A DNA stretch of 64,000 nt from an uncultured Brachyspira sp. (GCF_910588665.1 NZ_CAJUPR010000003.1:86199-150198); one strand, 5' to 3'; counted from the stretch's first letter, positions 43,379 to 53,193 are shown. The notes: generated by a model from the letters alone, not told the origin. A program made the numbers and translations.

Positions 43379-45424
43379 ATGAATAAACTTATTTCTTTTA
43401 TATTGCTGTTATTATATTTACCGTTATTTTCTCAAAACGGCATAACATTCCCTGAATATATGGAAGATTTGCAGGAAAAGAATCCTAAAAAATCTATAGA
43501 ATGGTTCAAAAAAAATGCGTATTCCGACGAATACGGAGTTAATATACATGTTTTTGATTTTTACAGAGGTGTAAGCAGATATTTATCATTTGTAAAATAC
43601 AGATCTGCAAGAACAGAGGTAAACAGAGCGGCAAGCGATTTCATACAGGCTTTAGAGCTTCCTAATGATCCCGTATATTCTTATAATGACAGAGCTTTTT
43701 TATTTATAGGCGGCATACTTACCATTTTGCCGGGCGATAAAGAACTGCCTGCAAGAATATTCAAGTATTATGCTGATAACTGCAGAACTTCCAATCCTAA
43801 TTATGCCACTTCTGTATATTGGAGTATGTATTTAAGCTATATTACTCCTATGGTCTATGAAAGCTATTATGAAACTTTAAACATACTTTCAAGGAATCCG
43901 AATAACACCATATACGATTATTTTTCAGGTGAAAACAGGAGCATCAGCGAAATGATAAAAAAATTGAAAACTCCTGACAGTATGACGCAGAAAGTGTATG
44001 AATGGACTACTTCAGATATGGATGTCTATATTTTAATTAAAAATTCAATTCCGATACTTCCCGAAGAATCAGGGCTTTCTTCATTTACGGCGCAGAAATT
44101 TGATTCTTTTGACAGATATTCTTCTTCTAAGGAGATTGAAGAGATAGAAAAAGAAATTCAAGAAAATGAAGAGATTGATAATATATTATCAGATTCAAAA
44201 ATACCGCCTGAAGATAAAATAGAATTAGATGAGCTTCAAAATATAGCAAAAAAAGAAAAAACTCCTGAGCATGCTTCTAACAGGAGGATATCATCTATAG
44301 AAAAAGAAATAGTAGATGAGATAGTTATAGATGATCCTGAAACTGTGGATTATGAAACTAATATATTAAGAGGAGAAGCGGTTAATAAAGAAGATGAAAT
44401 TTATACTGAAAAAATTAATGATGTTAATTCTTCAAATATATTATATCCATTAACAATATTAATAGATAAGAATCCTAATAATGGGTTTATAGGAGTGGAT
44501 ATAGAAGATTATTCTTTTAGTACGGATATTTCCACTAATTTTATAATTGAAGTTTCTGAAGGTATGTATGAGGCATATATATCTTTCGGAGATAAATTAT
44601 ACACTAATAATGTAAAAGTGGAAAAAGACAAATATAATTTATTTTCTATAATAATAGAAGACCGTATTTCATCTTTAAATAATAATACGGAAGATAACAG
44701 CATAAAAGAAAAACTAACAGATAATGAAGATTTAAAAGATGATATATCTTTAACTGTGGGAAAGGAGAATACGCCTGTAAATAAGTATGATGTAAATGCT
44801 GAAAATACCAGAGAAATAATAAGGGAAGTATTGAAAAGACCGTCAAAAGTCGCTGCAGAATGGTTCAGTACAAATCCTTATAACGAATATATGGGCATAT
44901 CTGTGGAAGAGTATGCTTATTACAGAGGAGTTGCATATTACTGCCGATTTTTAAATGAAGGAAGAAGATCCGCAGAATTTGCGGCTCAGGCTAAATCGGA
45001 TTTAAATTTTGCATATAATAAAAAAGATAATTTTAATCTTCTGATGAGAACAAGACTGTATTTGGGAGCTGTTAATTTATTTGCCTATAATAATTTATAT
45101 GAAGCGGATAAAATGTTTGCAGAAGTAGTATCATCTCTTTCCGAAGATCATAGATACTATCCTACAGTTATTTATTGGAGAAACAGAATAGGCATTATTG
45201 ATGATAATCAGAGAAATGAGTTCTTAAAAATACTTGAATCAAAGCCTGCAAATACTCAGATATTAGATTACTCTTCTACCGTGTTTAAGGATTTATCTGC
45301 TATGCCTTCTTATGAAGATAAAATAACAGGTATTAAAGCGGTTAGAAATTCTAAGCCTATTTATGAACCTCCTAAAAATTCTTCTAAAGCTGGAAGCAGT
45401 AAAACTCAGGAGATTTTAAATTAA
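43379..45424 (+). CDS. Secreted protein with two copies of an unrecognised helical domain
   Basis: 681 residues with a signal peptide ending near SQN (about 19). Residues about 35-200 and about 488-660 are copies of one another. Both begin with a W-F-x-N-x-Y-x-E-Y-x-G motif (SIEWFKKNAYSDEYGV against AAEWFSTNPYNEYMGI) and continue with a YRGV helix, a SAR/SAE-A helix, a long central helix and a PxxYxTxVYW/PTVIYWRNRI end. The middle (about 240-480) is acidic and Lys/Glu-rich with a beta-like segment. The helical layout is TPR-like. It sits 30 nt upstream of hisS. Function unknown. Confidence 0.8.
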   Translation: MNKLISFILLLLYLPLFSQNGITFPEYMEDLQEKNPKKSIEWFKKNAYSDEYGVNIHVFDFYRGVSRYLSFVKYRSARTEVNRAASDFIQALELPNDPVYSYNDRAFLFIGGILTILPGDKELPARIFKYYADNCRTSNPNYATSVYWSMYLSYITPMVYESYYETLNILSRNPNNTIYDYFSGENRSISEMIKKLKTPDSMTQKVYEWTTSDMDVYILIKNSIPILPEESGLSSFTAQKFDSFDRYSSSKEIEEIEKEIQENEEIDNILSDSKIPPEDKIELDELQNIAKKEKTPEHASNRRISSIEKEIVDEIVIDDPETVDYETNILRGEAVNKEDEIYTEKINDVNSSNILYPLTILIDKNPNNGFIGVDIEDYSFSTDISTNFIIEVSEGMYEAYISFGDKLYTNNVKVEKDKYNLFSIIIEDRISSLNNNTEDNSIKEKLTDNEDLKDDISLTVGKENTPVNKYDVNAENTREIIREVLKRPSKVAAEWFSTNPYNEYMGISVEEYAYYRGVAYYCRFLNEGRRSAEFAAQAKSDLNFAYNKKDNFNLLMRTRLYLGAVNLFAYNNLYEADKMFAEVVSSLSEDHRYYPTVIYWRNRIGIIDDNQRNEFLKILESKPANTQILDYSSTVFKDLSAMPSYEDKITGIKAVRNSKPIYEPPKNSSKAGSSKTQEILN

Positions 45425-45454
45425 ATAAAAAATTAAATATTAGGATATGGCTGT

Positions 45455-46708
45455 ATGCTGAATATAAAGAAACCTAGAGGAACTAATGATTTTTTTTATG
45501 CCTCTTCAGAAATATTGGAGTTTATAGAAAATAAAATAAAAAATATAGCAAAGCTTTACGGATACGGAAGAATAAGAACTCCTATATTTGAGTACACAGA
45601 TCTTTTTACAAGAGGAATAGGAGAGGGAACTGATATCGTAGGAAAAGAAATGTTTACTTTTGAGGATAGAGGGGGAAGATCTCTTACATTAAGACCCGAA
45701 GGAACAGCTTCCGTTGCAAGAGCTTATGTTGAAAATTCTATGCAAAATGAGTTTGCTTTAAATAAATTATTTTATTTAGGCACTATGTACAGAGCCGAGC
45801 GTCCTCAGAAAGGAAGATACAGAGAGTTTAATCAATTCGGAATCGAATGCATAGGGGGAGATTCTCCGTTAATAGATGCTGAGATAATTCTTCTTAATAT
45901 AAATGTATTAAAAGAGTTCGGAATTGATAATATAAATCTTTTAATAAATACTGTAGGGTGTTCTGAATGCAAAGGAGTTTATAATAATGTACTTAAGGAA
46001 GCTATAGGAAGCAGAAAGGAAGAACTTTGCGAAACCTGCAAAAAAAGATATGAAGGAAATATATTAAGAATATTAGACTGCAAAAATGAAAAATGCAAAG
46101 AAGCTACAAAAGATATACCTAAGTTTTATGATTATGTATGCAGCGAATGTAGGGAACATTTTGATAAATTATGCGGAGAACTTACAAGGATAGGGCAGAA
46201 ATTTACGGTTGATTATATGCTTGTAAGGGGGTTGGATTATTATACGAAAACTGCTTTTGAAGTTCAGACAAATGCATTGGGATCTCAAAGCGCTATACTT
46301 GGAGGCGGAAGATATGATAATTTGATAGGTCTTTTCAATAATGGAAAAGATATTCCTGCTGTAGGAAGCGCTATGGGTATTGAGAGACTTTTGCTTGTAT
46401 TGGAAAGTAAAAATAGCATTATAACTGACAGATTAGATGCTTTTATTGTGGCTTTTAAAGAAACTGAAAGTCATGTTTTAAAAGTTATGCAGACATTAAG
46501 AGCAAATAATATAAGCTGCGGTTATGATTTTTCAGGCAAATCCGTTAAAAGTCAGTTTAAATCTGCAAATAAGAGAAATGCAAAATATGCTGTTGTTCTC
46601 GGAGAAGATGAATTGAAAAGGGGAATGTGCAAATTAAAAAATATGGATAGTATGGAAGAGATTGAAGTAACTTTAAATGATATACATAATAATATAAAAA
46701 AATTATAA
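45455..46708 (+). CDS. hisS: Histidyl-tRNA synthetase
   Basis: Charges tRNA-His. The 417-residue class II synthetase starts LNIKKPRGTNDFF. Motif 2 is TMYRAERPQKGRYREFNQFGIE. The histidine-A segments are LVRGLDYYTKTAFE and GGGRYDNLIG. Motif 3 is VGSAMGIERLLLVL, and the anticodon domain follows. The length is normal. Its AGGATA ribosome-binding site is fair. mltG follows at 66 nt. Confidence 0.95.
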   Translation: MLNIKKPRGTNDFFYASSEILEFIENKIKNIAKLYGYGRIRTPIFEYTDLFTRGIGEGTDIVGKEMFTFEDRGGRSLTLRPEGTASVARAYVENSMQNEFALNKLFYLGTMYRAERPQKGRYREFNQFGIECIGGDSPLIDAEIILLNINVLKEFGIDNINLLINTVGCSECKGVYNNVLKEAIGSRKEELCETCKKRYEGNILRILDCKNEKCKEATKDIPKFYDYVCSECREHFDKLCGELTRIGQKFTVDYMLVRGLDYYTKTAFEVQTNALGSQSAILGGGRYDNLIGLFNNGKDIPAVGSAMGIERLLLVLESKNSIITDRLDAFIVAFKETESHVLKVMQTLRANNISCGYDFSGKSVKSQFKSANKRNAKYAVVLGEDELKRGMCKLKNMDSMEEIEVTLNDIHNNIKKL

Positions 46709-46774
46709 CACCAAAAATTATGCATACAGATTTATTTTATATGCTTAATCAAAAATAATTTACAGAGAACAATT

Positions 46775-47782
46775 ATGAAAAAGATATTTATTATATTAAT
46801 AATACTTACCGCCGTAATTTCTGCTTCATCTGCAGCATTTATACAGTATATGATAAGCCCTATGGGAGGAGATAATAAGAAAGTTTATTTTGAAATAAAA
46901 CAGGGCGAAGGAGCTTCAAGCATAGCAAATAAATTAGAGCTTCAGGGACTAATCAGAAGTTCAAAAATATTTCTTGTTTTTTCTAAATATTTAAAATATG
47001 ACAGAAAACTTTTAAGCGGATATTATGAATTAGACAGAAATATGAGTATGATAGATATTATGAAGCGTCTGAACAGCGGCAGACAAGCTATGATAAGATT
47101 AACTATTGCCGAAGGAAAAAATATTTATGAGATAGGGCATTATTTAGAATCTCAGGGTTTTACCACTAAAAAAGAATTTTTAGAAGTTTGCCATGATAAA
47201 GATATATTAAAAAAATATAATATTCCTTCAGGCAGTGCTGAAGGTTATATATTTCCTTCCACATACTATATAGTGAAAGGCAACAGCGCAAAGGTATTAG
47301 TTACATATATGATAGATTCTTTATTTGACAGGTTTCCAGATTTGAATGAGAGAGCTGAAAAAATAGGGCGGAATGTTCATGAAGTATTAACTATGGCTTC
47401 AATAATTGAAAAAGAAATGGGACCTTTGGATGATCCTAAGTTTATATCTTCAGTATACTATAACAGGTTAAATATTAATAAAAGACTTGAGGCAGATCCT
47501 ACAACAATATATGCTATGACATTGATAAAAGGCGATTATATAGAAAAGCCTAATATTAAATATGCAGATCTTCGTATGGAGCATCCTTATAATACATATA
47601 AAAATATGGGACTCCCTCCGGGACCTATATGTTCATCGGGAGCTAAGGCTATAGAGGCTGCTTTGAATCCTGCCGATACAGATTATATTTTCTTTGTAGC
47701 CGACGGTACTGGAAAGCATGCTTTTTCAGTTACCTATGAAGAGCATGTTGAAAATATTAACAGATATATTTTGAAAAAATAG
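46775..47782 (+). CDS. mltG: Endolytic murein transglycosylase MltG (YceG-like)
   Basis: 335 residues with an N-terminal membrane helix (about 4-22), a LysM-like segment (about 35-100) and a catalytic domain with EGYIFPSTYYI, LTMASIIEKE (the catalytic Glu), KRLEADPTTIYA, PYNTYKNMGLPPGPI and a final FFVADGTGKHAFSVTY. It cuts growing glycan strands in peptidoglycan at the inner membrane. The sequence and length are typical. Last gene of the hisS-mltG pair, convergent with the next gene. Confidence 0.94.
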   Translation: MKKIFIILIILTAVISASSAAFIQYMISPMGGDNKKVYFEIKQGEGASSIANKLELQGLIRSSKIFLVFSKYLKYDRKLLSGYYELDRNMSMIDIMKRLNSGRQAMIRLTIAEGKNIYEIGHYLESQGFTTKKEFLEVCHDKDILKKYNIPSGSAEGYIFPSTYYIVKGNSAKVLVTYMIDSLFDRFPDLNERAEKIGRNVHEVLTMASIIEKEMGPLDDPKFISSVYYNRLNINKRLEADPTTIYAMTLIKGDYIEKPNIKYADLRMEHPYNTYKNMGLPPGPICSSGAKAIEAALNPADTDYIFFVADGTGKHAFSVTYEEHVENINRYILKK

Positions 47783-47813
47783 CTGTATTTTATAATAAAT
47801 TATTTTTTATTAA

Positions 47814-48407
47814 TTATTTGTCTTTGCATACTCTGTTTGAAACCTCTTCAAAACCTTCTTCTATTGTAAGCCCCCAATCATTTTTTATTTTATACCATTT
47901 GCGTATATATTCGCATTGATATTCTTTATTTGGAGGAAGCCATTCTACTGGAGATTTATCGCCTTTAGAACGGTTTGCACCTTTGGACACAGCTATCAGA
48001 TGACTGCCGTTTTTCATATAATTATAATATTCATTTTTCTTTTTTTCGCTCCAATTACTTGCGCCGCTTAAATGGGCATTTTTTAAAGGAACTAAATGAT
48101 CTATATCTAAATCTTTTGCATTTGTGAAATATTTTCCTGTAAACTTATCATACCATACACCCAATATAACTCTTTTATTTGATATGACAGGTTTTGTTAA
48201 CGATTCCCTTGCAAGAACATCATGCCTTGTATTAAGTCCGTTATTGTCTTCATCCGTCCAAGTGCCCCAATCATTTCTATTGTATCTTGTTACAGAATTA
48301 ACTGAAGCTTTTTTATTGTATATATTGTCATAATAATAATAGCCTAGTACAATTATGATAAATATTATAAATAAATATGATGATTTTTTCTTTTTTCTTT
48401 TATGCAT
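47814..48407 (-). CDS. Exported HNH-type nuclease (DUF1524/GmrSD-C-like)
   Basis: 197 residues with an N-terminal membrane/signal segment (about 9-25). The catalytic part has DLDIDHLVPLKNAH, then GASNWSEKKK, HLIAVSKGANRSKGD and SPVEWLPPN, matching HNH proteins of the DUF1524 type. These are secreted or surface nucleases in many bacteria. The gene is 13 nt downstream of the SAM-hydrolase-like gene and is probably cotranscribed with it. The helix places the nuclease outside the cytoplasm, so it may degrade extracellular or periplasmic DNA. Confidence 0.87.
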   Translation of the reverse strand: MHKRKKKKSSYLFIIFIIIVLGYYYYDNIYNKKASVNSVTRYNRNDWGTWTDEDNNGLNTRHDVLARESLTKPVISNKRVILGVWYDKFTGKYFTNAKDLDIDHLVPLKNAHLSGASNWSEKKKNEYYNYMKNGSHLIAVSKGANRSKGDKSPVEWLPPNKEYQCEYIRKWYKIKNDWGLTIEEGFEEVSNRVCKDK

Positions 48408-48420
48408 ATTCTATATATAT

Positions 48421-49326
48421 TTATTTTGATATTTTTTCTATTTCTATGCTCCAATTAGGACCGCTGTATACTTTATATTTATCTGAAAAATTGCCCATAT
48501 TAATAGCAACAGAAAAATTAAGTTCTGAATTAAAGTATGACATGTTATCGCCTTCGGATGCATCTGCGAAGGTATTTACTAATTTAACATCTCCTCTCCA
48601 TATTAAATTTCTTTCGTTATATATGCTTATATTTAAAATATCCCCTATTTCTATTCCATTATCAAACATTAACTTACGGGGAAGCGATGTCCATACATTT
48701 CCATATTGTATATCAAGTATAGGTATATTGGCGAAGAATTTTCCATTTTCAAATCTTGGTTTCTGATAATCTATTTTTGTTATATTTTTACCTAAAGATT
48801 TTCCTACTTGTTCAAAAGTTATTTGCTTTGAAGCCAATCTTGCCCCTGTATATGCATAGACATCTCTTCCATGAAAAGTGTAGGATTCTTCTGAATTAGT
48901 CAGTCTGTTTACAGCTTCATCAATTTCTCTTACCTCTTCCACTCCCAAGCTTTCAGCAACAAAAGTTAAAGATCCGTTATCAGGAGTTACAAAATAATAA
49001 TTGCCTGCGGTTTTCATAACAACAGATTTTCTGTCAGTTCCGACTCCCGGATCAACAACATTGACAAATACGGTTCCATCAGGCCAATATCTTGCAGTTT
49101 GATTTAATCTCAAAGCGGCTTCCCATATATTAAAAGCAGGTATTTCATGCGTAAGATCATATACTTTTAAATCCTTATCAACGCTTAAAGCAACTCCGTA
49201 CATACTTGCAACAGCATTATCATATCTTCCGAAATCTGTTTGAAATGCTAGCGGTGATTTATCAATCTGCTTTTCACATGATGCAGTAATAATAAATAAT
49301 AATGCAGTTAATACATAATTTTTCAT
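48421..49326 (-). CDS. SAM hydroxide adenosyltransferase-like lipoprotein (DUF62)
   Basis: 301 residues. The cytosolic relatives split S-adenosylmethionine to adenosine and methionine, and the fluorinase/chlorinase group is related. Here the family core (FQTDFGRYDNAVASMYGV, YDLTHEIP, VNVVDPGVGTDRK, TPDNGSLTF, FHGRD) follows a signal peptide with lipobox TASC (Cys17). So the enzyme is exported and acylated, which is unusual for a SAM-using protein. It is the first gene of a pair with a secreted nuclease. The substrate outside the cell is unknown; a cytosolic role is unlikely. Confidence 0.85.
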   Translation of the reverse strand: MKNYVLTALLFIITASCEKQIDKSPLAFQTDFGRYDNAVASMYGVALSVDKDLKVYDLTHEIPAFNIWEAALRLNQTARYWPDGTVFVNVVDPGVGTDRKSVVMKTAGNYYFVTPDNGSLTFVAESLGVEEVREIDEAVNRLTNSEESYTFHGRDVYAYTGARLASKQITFEQVGKSLGKNITKIDYQKPRFENGKFFANIPILDIQYGNVWTSLPRKLMFDNGIEIGDILNISIYNERNLIWRGDVKLVNTFADASEGDNMSYFNSELNFSVAINMGNFSDKYKVYSGPNWSIEIEKISK

Positions 49327-49370
49327 TTTTATTTCCTTTGCTTAATTATATATTTAATATTGTTAAAAAA

Positions 49371-49414
49371 TTAAGGGCATAAGAATAACTCATGCCCTTA
49401 AATATTTTTTTTTA
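49371..49414 (+). terminator. Bidirectional terminator
   Basis: TTAAGGGCAT (49371-49380) and ATGCCCTTAA (49392-49401) with an 11-nt loop, T run after it on plus and A run before it (T run on minus). It ends the fba transcript on the minus strand. Confidence 0.88.
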
Positions 49415-49418
49415 ATAA

Positions 49419-49511
49419 TTATTTAGTTTTGGCATTAAGAGCATCTTTTTTTCTTCTGATTCTTCTTAAAGCTCTTTTGCGTTTTACTATTTTTCTATGC
49501 TGTTTTCCCAC
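49419..49511 (-). CDS. Small basic protein after fba
   Basis: 30 residues from a GTG start at 49511 with AAAGGAG 5 nt upstream. The sequence is almost entirely basic (MGKQHRKIVKRKRALRRIRRK and on), like the small ribosome-associated proteins of the THX/COX24 kind, but no family can be fixed. It lies 30 nt after fba and before the terminator, so it is on the fba transcript. A nucleic-acid or ribosome binding role is inferred from charge. Confidence 0.6.
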   Translation of the reverse strand: MGKQHRKIVKRKRALRRIRRKKDALNAKTK

Positions 49512-49541
49512 AATATCTCCTTTAAATATTAATTTTTTTTA

Positions 49542-50504
49542 TTATATTTTTCCATTGGAACCTAATACATTATTGATTTTATGCATATAAAGTTTTTTCA
49601 TTTCGTCGCGTGCTGGTCCTAAATATTTTCTAGGATCAAATTCTTTAGGATCATCATGGAATACCTTTCTGATAGCCGCAGTCATAGCTAGTCTTGAATC
49701 GCTGTCAATATTAATTTTACAAACCGCACTTTTTGAAGCTTCTCTTAATTGTTCTTCAGGAATACCTATAGCATCATCTAACTTGCCGCCGTTTTCATTA
49801 ATCATCTTTACATATTCTTGAGGCACGCTTGAAGATCCATGTAAAACTATAGGAAATCCAGGAATTTTTCTTTCAATTTCTTTAAGTATATCTAATCTTA
49901 TCTGAGGATTTTGACCTGGTTTAAATTTATAGGCTCCATGACTGGTTCCTATAGAAATAGCAAGAGAATCAACGCCTGTTTTTTTAACGAAATCTTCCAC
50001 CTCTTCAGGCTGAGTATATGTATGATGTTCGGCTACAACATCGTCTTCAACGCCTGCAAGAACTCCTAATTCTCCTTCAACGGTAACATCATATTTATGC
50101 GCATATTCTACAACGCTTTTAGTAAGCTCAACATTTTTTTCATAATCATGATGGCTTCCGTCTATCATAACTGATGAAAATCCGTATTCAATGCAGTTTT
50201 TGCAAAGCTCTAAACTGTCTCCATGGTCTAAATGCAGAACTATAGGTACATTAATACCCAATTCTTTAGCGTACTCAACAGCTCCCTGAGCCATATATCT
50301 TAAAAGAGTCTGATTAGCATATTTTCTAGCGCCTGAAGATACTTGAAGTATAACTGGGCTTTTAGTTTCCACGCAAGCCTGAACTATAGCTTGAAGTTGT
50401 TCCATATTATTGAAGTTAAATGCAGGTATGGCATAACCGCCGCTTACAGCTTTTTTAAAAAGATCTCTGCTATTAACAAGACCTAAATCTGAGAATTTAA
50501 CCAT
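49542..50504 (-). CDS. fba: Class II fructose-1,6-bisphosphate aldolase
   Basis: Splits fructose-1,6-bisphosphate in glycolysis with a zinc ion. The 320-residue protein has the zinc His in HLDHGDS, the second metal segment EGELG, AISIGTSHG with the third His, PIVLHGSSSVP, and a KINIDSDSRLAMTAA segment. The sequence is typical of class II. The 5' region has TAAGGAG 6 nt before the ATG. It is followed by the basic small protein and a terminator. Confidence 0.95.
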   Translation of the reverse strand: MVKFSDLGLVNSRDLFKKAVSGGYAIPAFNFNNMEQLQAIVQACVETKSPVILQVSSGARKYANQTLLRYMAQGAVEYAKELGINVPIVLHLDHGDSLELCKNCIEYGFSSVMIDGSHHDYEKNVELTKSVVEYAHKYDVTVEGELGVLAGVEDDVVAEHHTYTQPEEVEDFVKKTGVDSLAISIGTSHGAYKFKPGQNPQIRLDILKEIERKIPGFPIVLHGSSSVPQEYVKMINENGGKLDDAIGIPEEQLREASKSAVCKINIDSDSRLAMTAAIRKVFHDDPKEFDPRKYLGPARDEMKKLYMHKINNVLGSNGKI

Positions 50505-51249
50505 ATTGTTTCTCCTTATTTCTCTATATTAGAAATTATAAAAATACTTATTTATAATATAGTAAAAATAATAATTTTTCAATAAAAACGGCAACTTTTT
50601 ATAAACATAAATTAAATTAAAAAACTGATTATTAATTTAATTTTTTAAACTATTTAAGTTTTTATGCTTGGTATTTATAGCAGGTATATTTTGCTGAAAT
50701 AATTTATTTTTTATTATTCTGTATTGCTGGTATTGTATTTTATTATTTAATATATTTATAATGATCTTTTTTTGTTTTGTCTGCTGAAGGCACGCAGAGC
50801 GAAAAAAAGAAGAAAAAAAACAACTACTCTAATATTTAAAAGTTTATCATTAATAAGAAATCATGAAAATATAACAAATCAGGCATGAATATAGAAATAA
50901 TAAAAACAGATTTTTTGGTTCTTTTTTATCTGTATAAAAAAGAAATAAAATAAATAAAAGATAATAATTAGAAATAATATAAAACTATAATATAAATATG
51001 ATATAATAAAAAAAACCTTAGCCCTTGACCTAATTTATTTAAGTCAAGTCATAAAGACTGAAGCGTGCATAATAACAAAACAATTTTATCATAAACAATA
51101 AAAAATAATACTTCTATTTTTAATATAAAAAGTGTGCAGTATATAGGCTATTAAATAATAAAAATTATATAATCTGATTGACTATAATATATAAATATGT
51201 TAATATAGTTAAATTATTTTTTATAAGTATCAATTCAAGAGGTATGATA
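50505..51249. other. Long intergenic region upstream of thrS
   Basis: 745 nt without a convincing gene. A short G+C island near 50778-50805 (CTGCTGAAGGCACGCAGAGCG) stands out from the A+T background and looks like a fragment of a dispersed repeat. A hairpin CTTGAC/GTCAAG lies at 51024-51048. No T-box specifier, and no tRNA or known RNA gene, was recognised. Confidence 0.5.
51178..51206 (+). promoter_or_regulatory. Promoter for thrS operon
   Basis: TTGACT (51178-51183), 17 nt, TAATAT (51201-51206). It lies inside the longest open frame, which therefore cannot be the translated start; the gene begins at ATG 51250. Confidence 0.6.
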
Positions 51250-53181
51250 ATGTCAAAAATTAATTATTTAGGACTGTCTTATGATTTGTCTGAGGGCGAA
51301 TCCTTATTAGACTTTCTTAAGCAAAACGCTAAAAAGGATTCCAAAGATGCTGTAGCAGCTAAGTTTAACGGAATGCAAGTTGACCTTACATATACTCCTG
51401 AAACAGACGGAAATTTAGAATTGATACCTGCCTCCTCAGATGAAGGACTTGAAATATTAAGACACTCTGCAAGTCATTTAATGGCTCAGGCTGTCAGAAG
51501 ACTATATCCAGATACTCAGGTTACTATAGGTCCTGCTATTAAAGACGGTTTTTATTATGATTTTGATGCAAAAAAACCTTTTACGGAAGAGGATCTGCCT
51601 AAAATTGAAGATGAGATGAAAAAAATCATAAAAGAAAATATACCTATAGTAAGAAAAGTAATAAATAAAAATGAAGCTGCTGAATATTTTAAAAAATCAA
51701 ATGAGCCTTATAAAGCTGAAATTATAGAAAGTATAGATGCAGATACATTATCTTTATATGAGCAGGGAGATTTTACAGATCTCTGCAGAGGTCCTCATGT
51801 GCCTTCCACAGGATATATAAAGTCGTATAAGCTTATGTCGGTTGCTGGAAGCTATTGGAGAGGAGATTCTAATAATAAAATGCTTTCCCGCATATACGGC
51901 ACAGCTTTTGACAGTAAGGAATCTTTAGATAAATATCTTAAAAAACTTAAAGAAGCTAAAGAAAGAGATCATAGAAAATTAGGAAAAGAATTAAATTTAT
52001 TCAGCTTTCATGATGAAGGTCCCGGTTTTCCTTTCTGGCATCCCAGAGGAATGATTATTTATAAGGCTGTTGAATCATATATAAGAAATGAAAATGATAA
52101 AAGAGGATATGTTGAAATAAAAACTCCCGCTATACTTAATGAAGAGTTATGGCATAGAAGCGGACATTGGGATAATTATAAAGAAAATATGTATTTTACG
52201 GATATAGATAATACTAAATACGCTGTAAAGCCTATGAATTGCCCGGGCGGACTTATTGTCTATAATTCCAGCATACATAGTTACAGAGATTTACCTTTGA
52301 GAGTTGCCGAGCTCGGATTTGTTCATAGACATGAACTTTCAGGTGCTTTGCATGGATTATTCAGAGTAAGAGCTTTTACTCAGGACGATGCGCATATATT
52401 TTGTACGGAAGAGCAGCTCGGCGATGAAATCATTAATACTATTGAATACTATTTATCTGTATATAGAGATTTCGGTTTTGATAATTTTGAAATATTTGTT
52501 TCTACAAGACCTGCTAAATCAATAGGAAGCAATGAGATTTGGGAGCTTGCCACCAAGTCTTTGATTAATGCATTGGATAAGCTTGGCATAAGCTATAAAG
52601 TTAATGAAGGAGACGGCGCTTTTTACGGTCCTAAGATAGATTTCAATATTAAAGATGTTCTTGACAGAAATTGGCAATGCGGAACCTTGCAGGTAGATTT
52701 TTCTCTTCCTATGAGATTTGAAATTAGCTATGAAGGAAGGGATGGTAAAAAACATACTCCTGTAATGCTTCACAGAGCAATACTCGGTTCTATGGAGCGT
52801 TTTATAGGAATATTAGTTGAGCATTATAACGGTAAATTTCCTTTATGGTTATCACCTTTGCAGATTGCCGTTGTTAATGTGCTTAATGAACAGTCTCAGA
52901 TTGACAGAGCTAATGAAGCGTGTAAAATTTTAAAGGATGCAGGATTCAGAGTTGAAATTGATACAGGAAATGAAAATTTAGGCAGTAAGATTAAAAAATA
53001 CCGCTTGCAAAGAACTCCGTATACAGTTATAATAGGAGGGGAAGAGGTTTCTAGCGGAAAATTATCCATTAGAACCCGTTCTTCGCAAGAAATTAAAGAT
53101 ATGGATTTAAATGAGTTTATAGAAAAACTCAGTAAAGAATCTAAGGAGAGAATGAATGATTCTATATTTACTGCTAAATGA
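51250..53181 (+). CDS. thrS: Threonyl-tRNA synthetase
   Basis: 643 residues: an N-terminal TGS domain (about 1-60), an editing domain with HSASHLMAQAVRR and the tRNA-Thr editing LCRGPHVPSTG, then the class II catalytic core with RHELSGALHGLFRVRAF (motif 2 area), the zinc-binding Cys/His (PMNCPGG, LHRAILGS and others) and a C-terminal anticodon domain. ATG 51250 is chosen with AAGAGG 8 nt upstream and just after a promoter at 51178. It is first of thrS-infC-rpmI-rplT, a classic operon order. Confidence 0.95.
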   Translation: MSKINYLGLSYDLSEGESLLDFLKQNAKKDSKDAVAAKFNGMQVDLTYTPETDGNLELIPASSDEGLEILRHSASHLMAQAVRRLYPDTQVTIGPAIKDGFYYDFDAKKPFTEEDLPKIEDEMKKIIKENIPIVRKVINKNEAAEYFKKSNEPYKAEIIESIDADTLSLYEQGDFTDLCRGPHVPSTGYIKSYKLMSVAGSYWRGDSNNKMLSRIYGTAFDSKESLDKYLKKLKEAKERDHRKLGKELNLFSFHDEGPGFPFWHPRGMIIYKAVESYIRNENDKRGYVEIKTPAILNEELWHRSGHWDNYKENMYFTDIDNTKYAVKPMNCPGGLIVYNSSIHSYRDLPLRVAELGFVHRHELSGALHGLFRVRAFTQDDAHIFCTEEQLGDEIINTIEYYLSVYRDFGFDNFEIFVSTRPAKSIGSNEIWELATKSLINALDKLGISYKVNEGDGAFYGPKIDFNIKDVLDRNWQCGTLQVDFSLPMRFEISYEGRDGKKHTPVMLHRAILGSMERFIGILVEHYNGKFPLWLSPLQIAVVNVLNEQSQIDRANEACKILKDAGFRVEIDTGNENLGSKIKKYRLQRTPYTVIIGGEEVSSGKLSIRTRSSQEIKDMDLNEFIEKLSKESKERMNDSIFTAK

Positions 53182-53193
53182 GGTAGGTAAATA

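Noticed and set aside
50600..51249. T-box leader for thrS
   Set aside because: The conserved T-box sequence (AGGGTGGNACCGCG) is not found.
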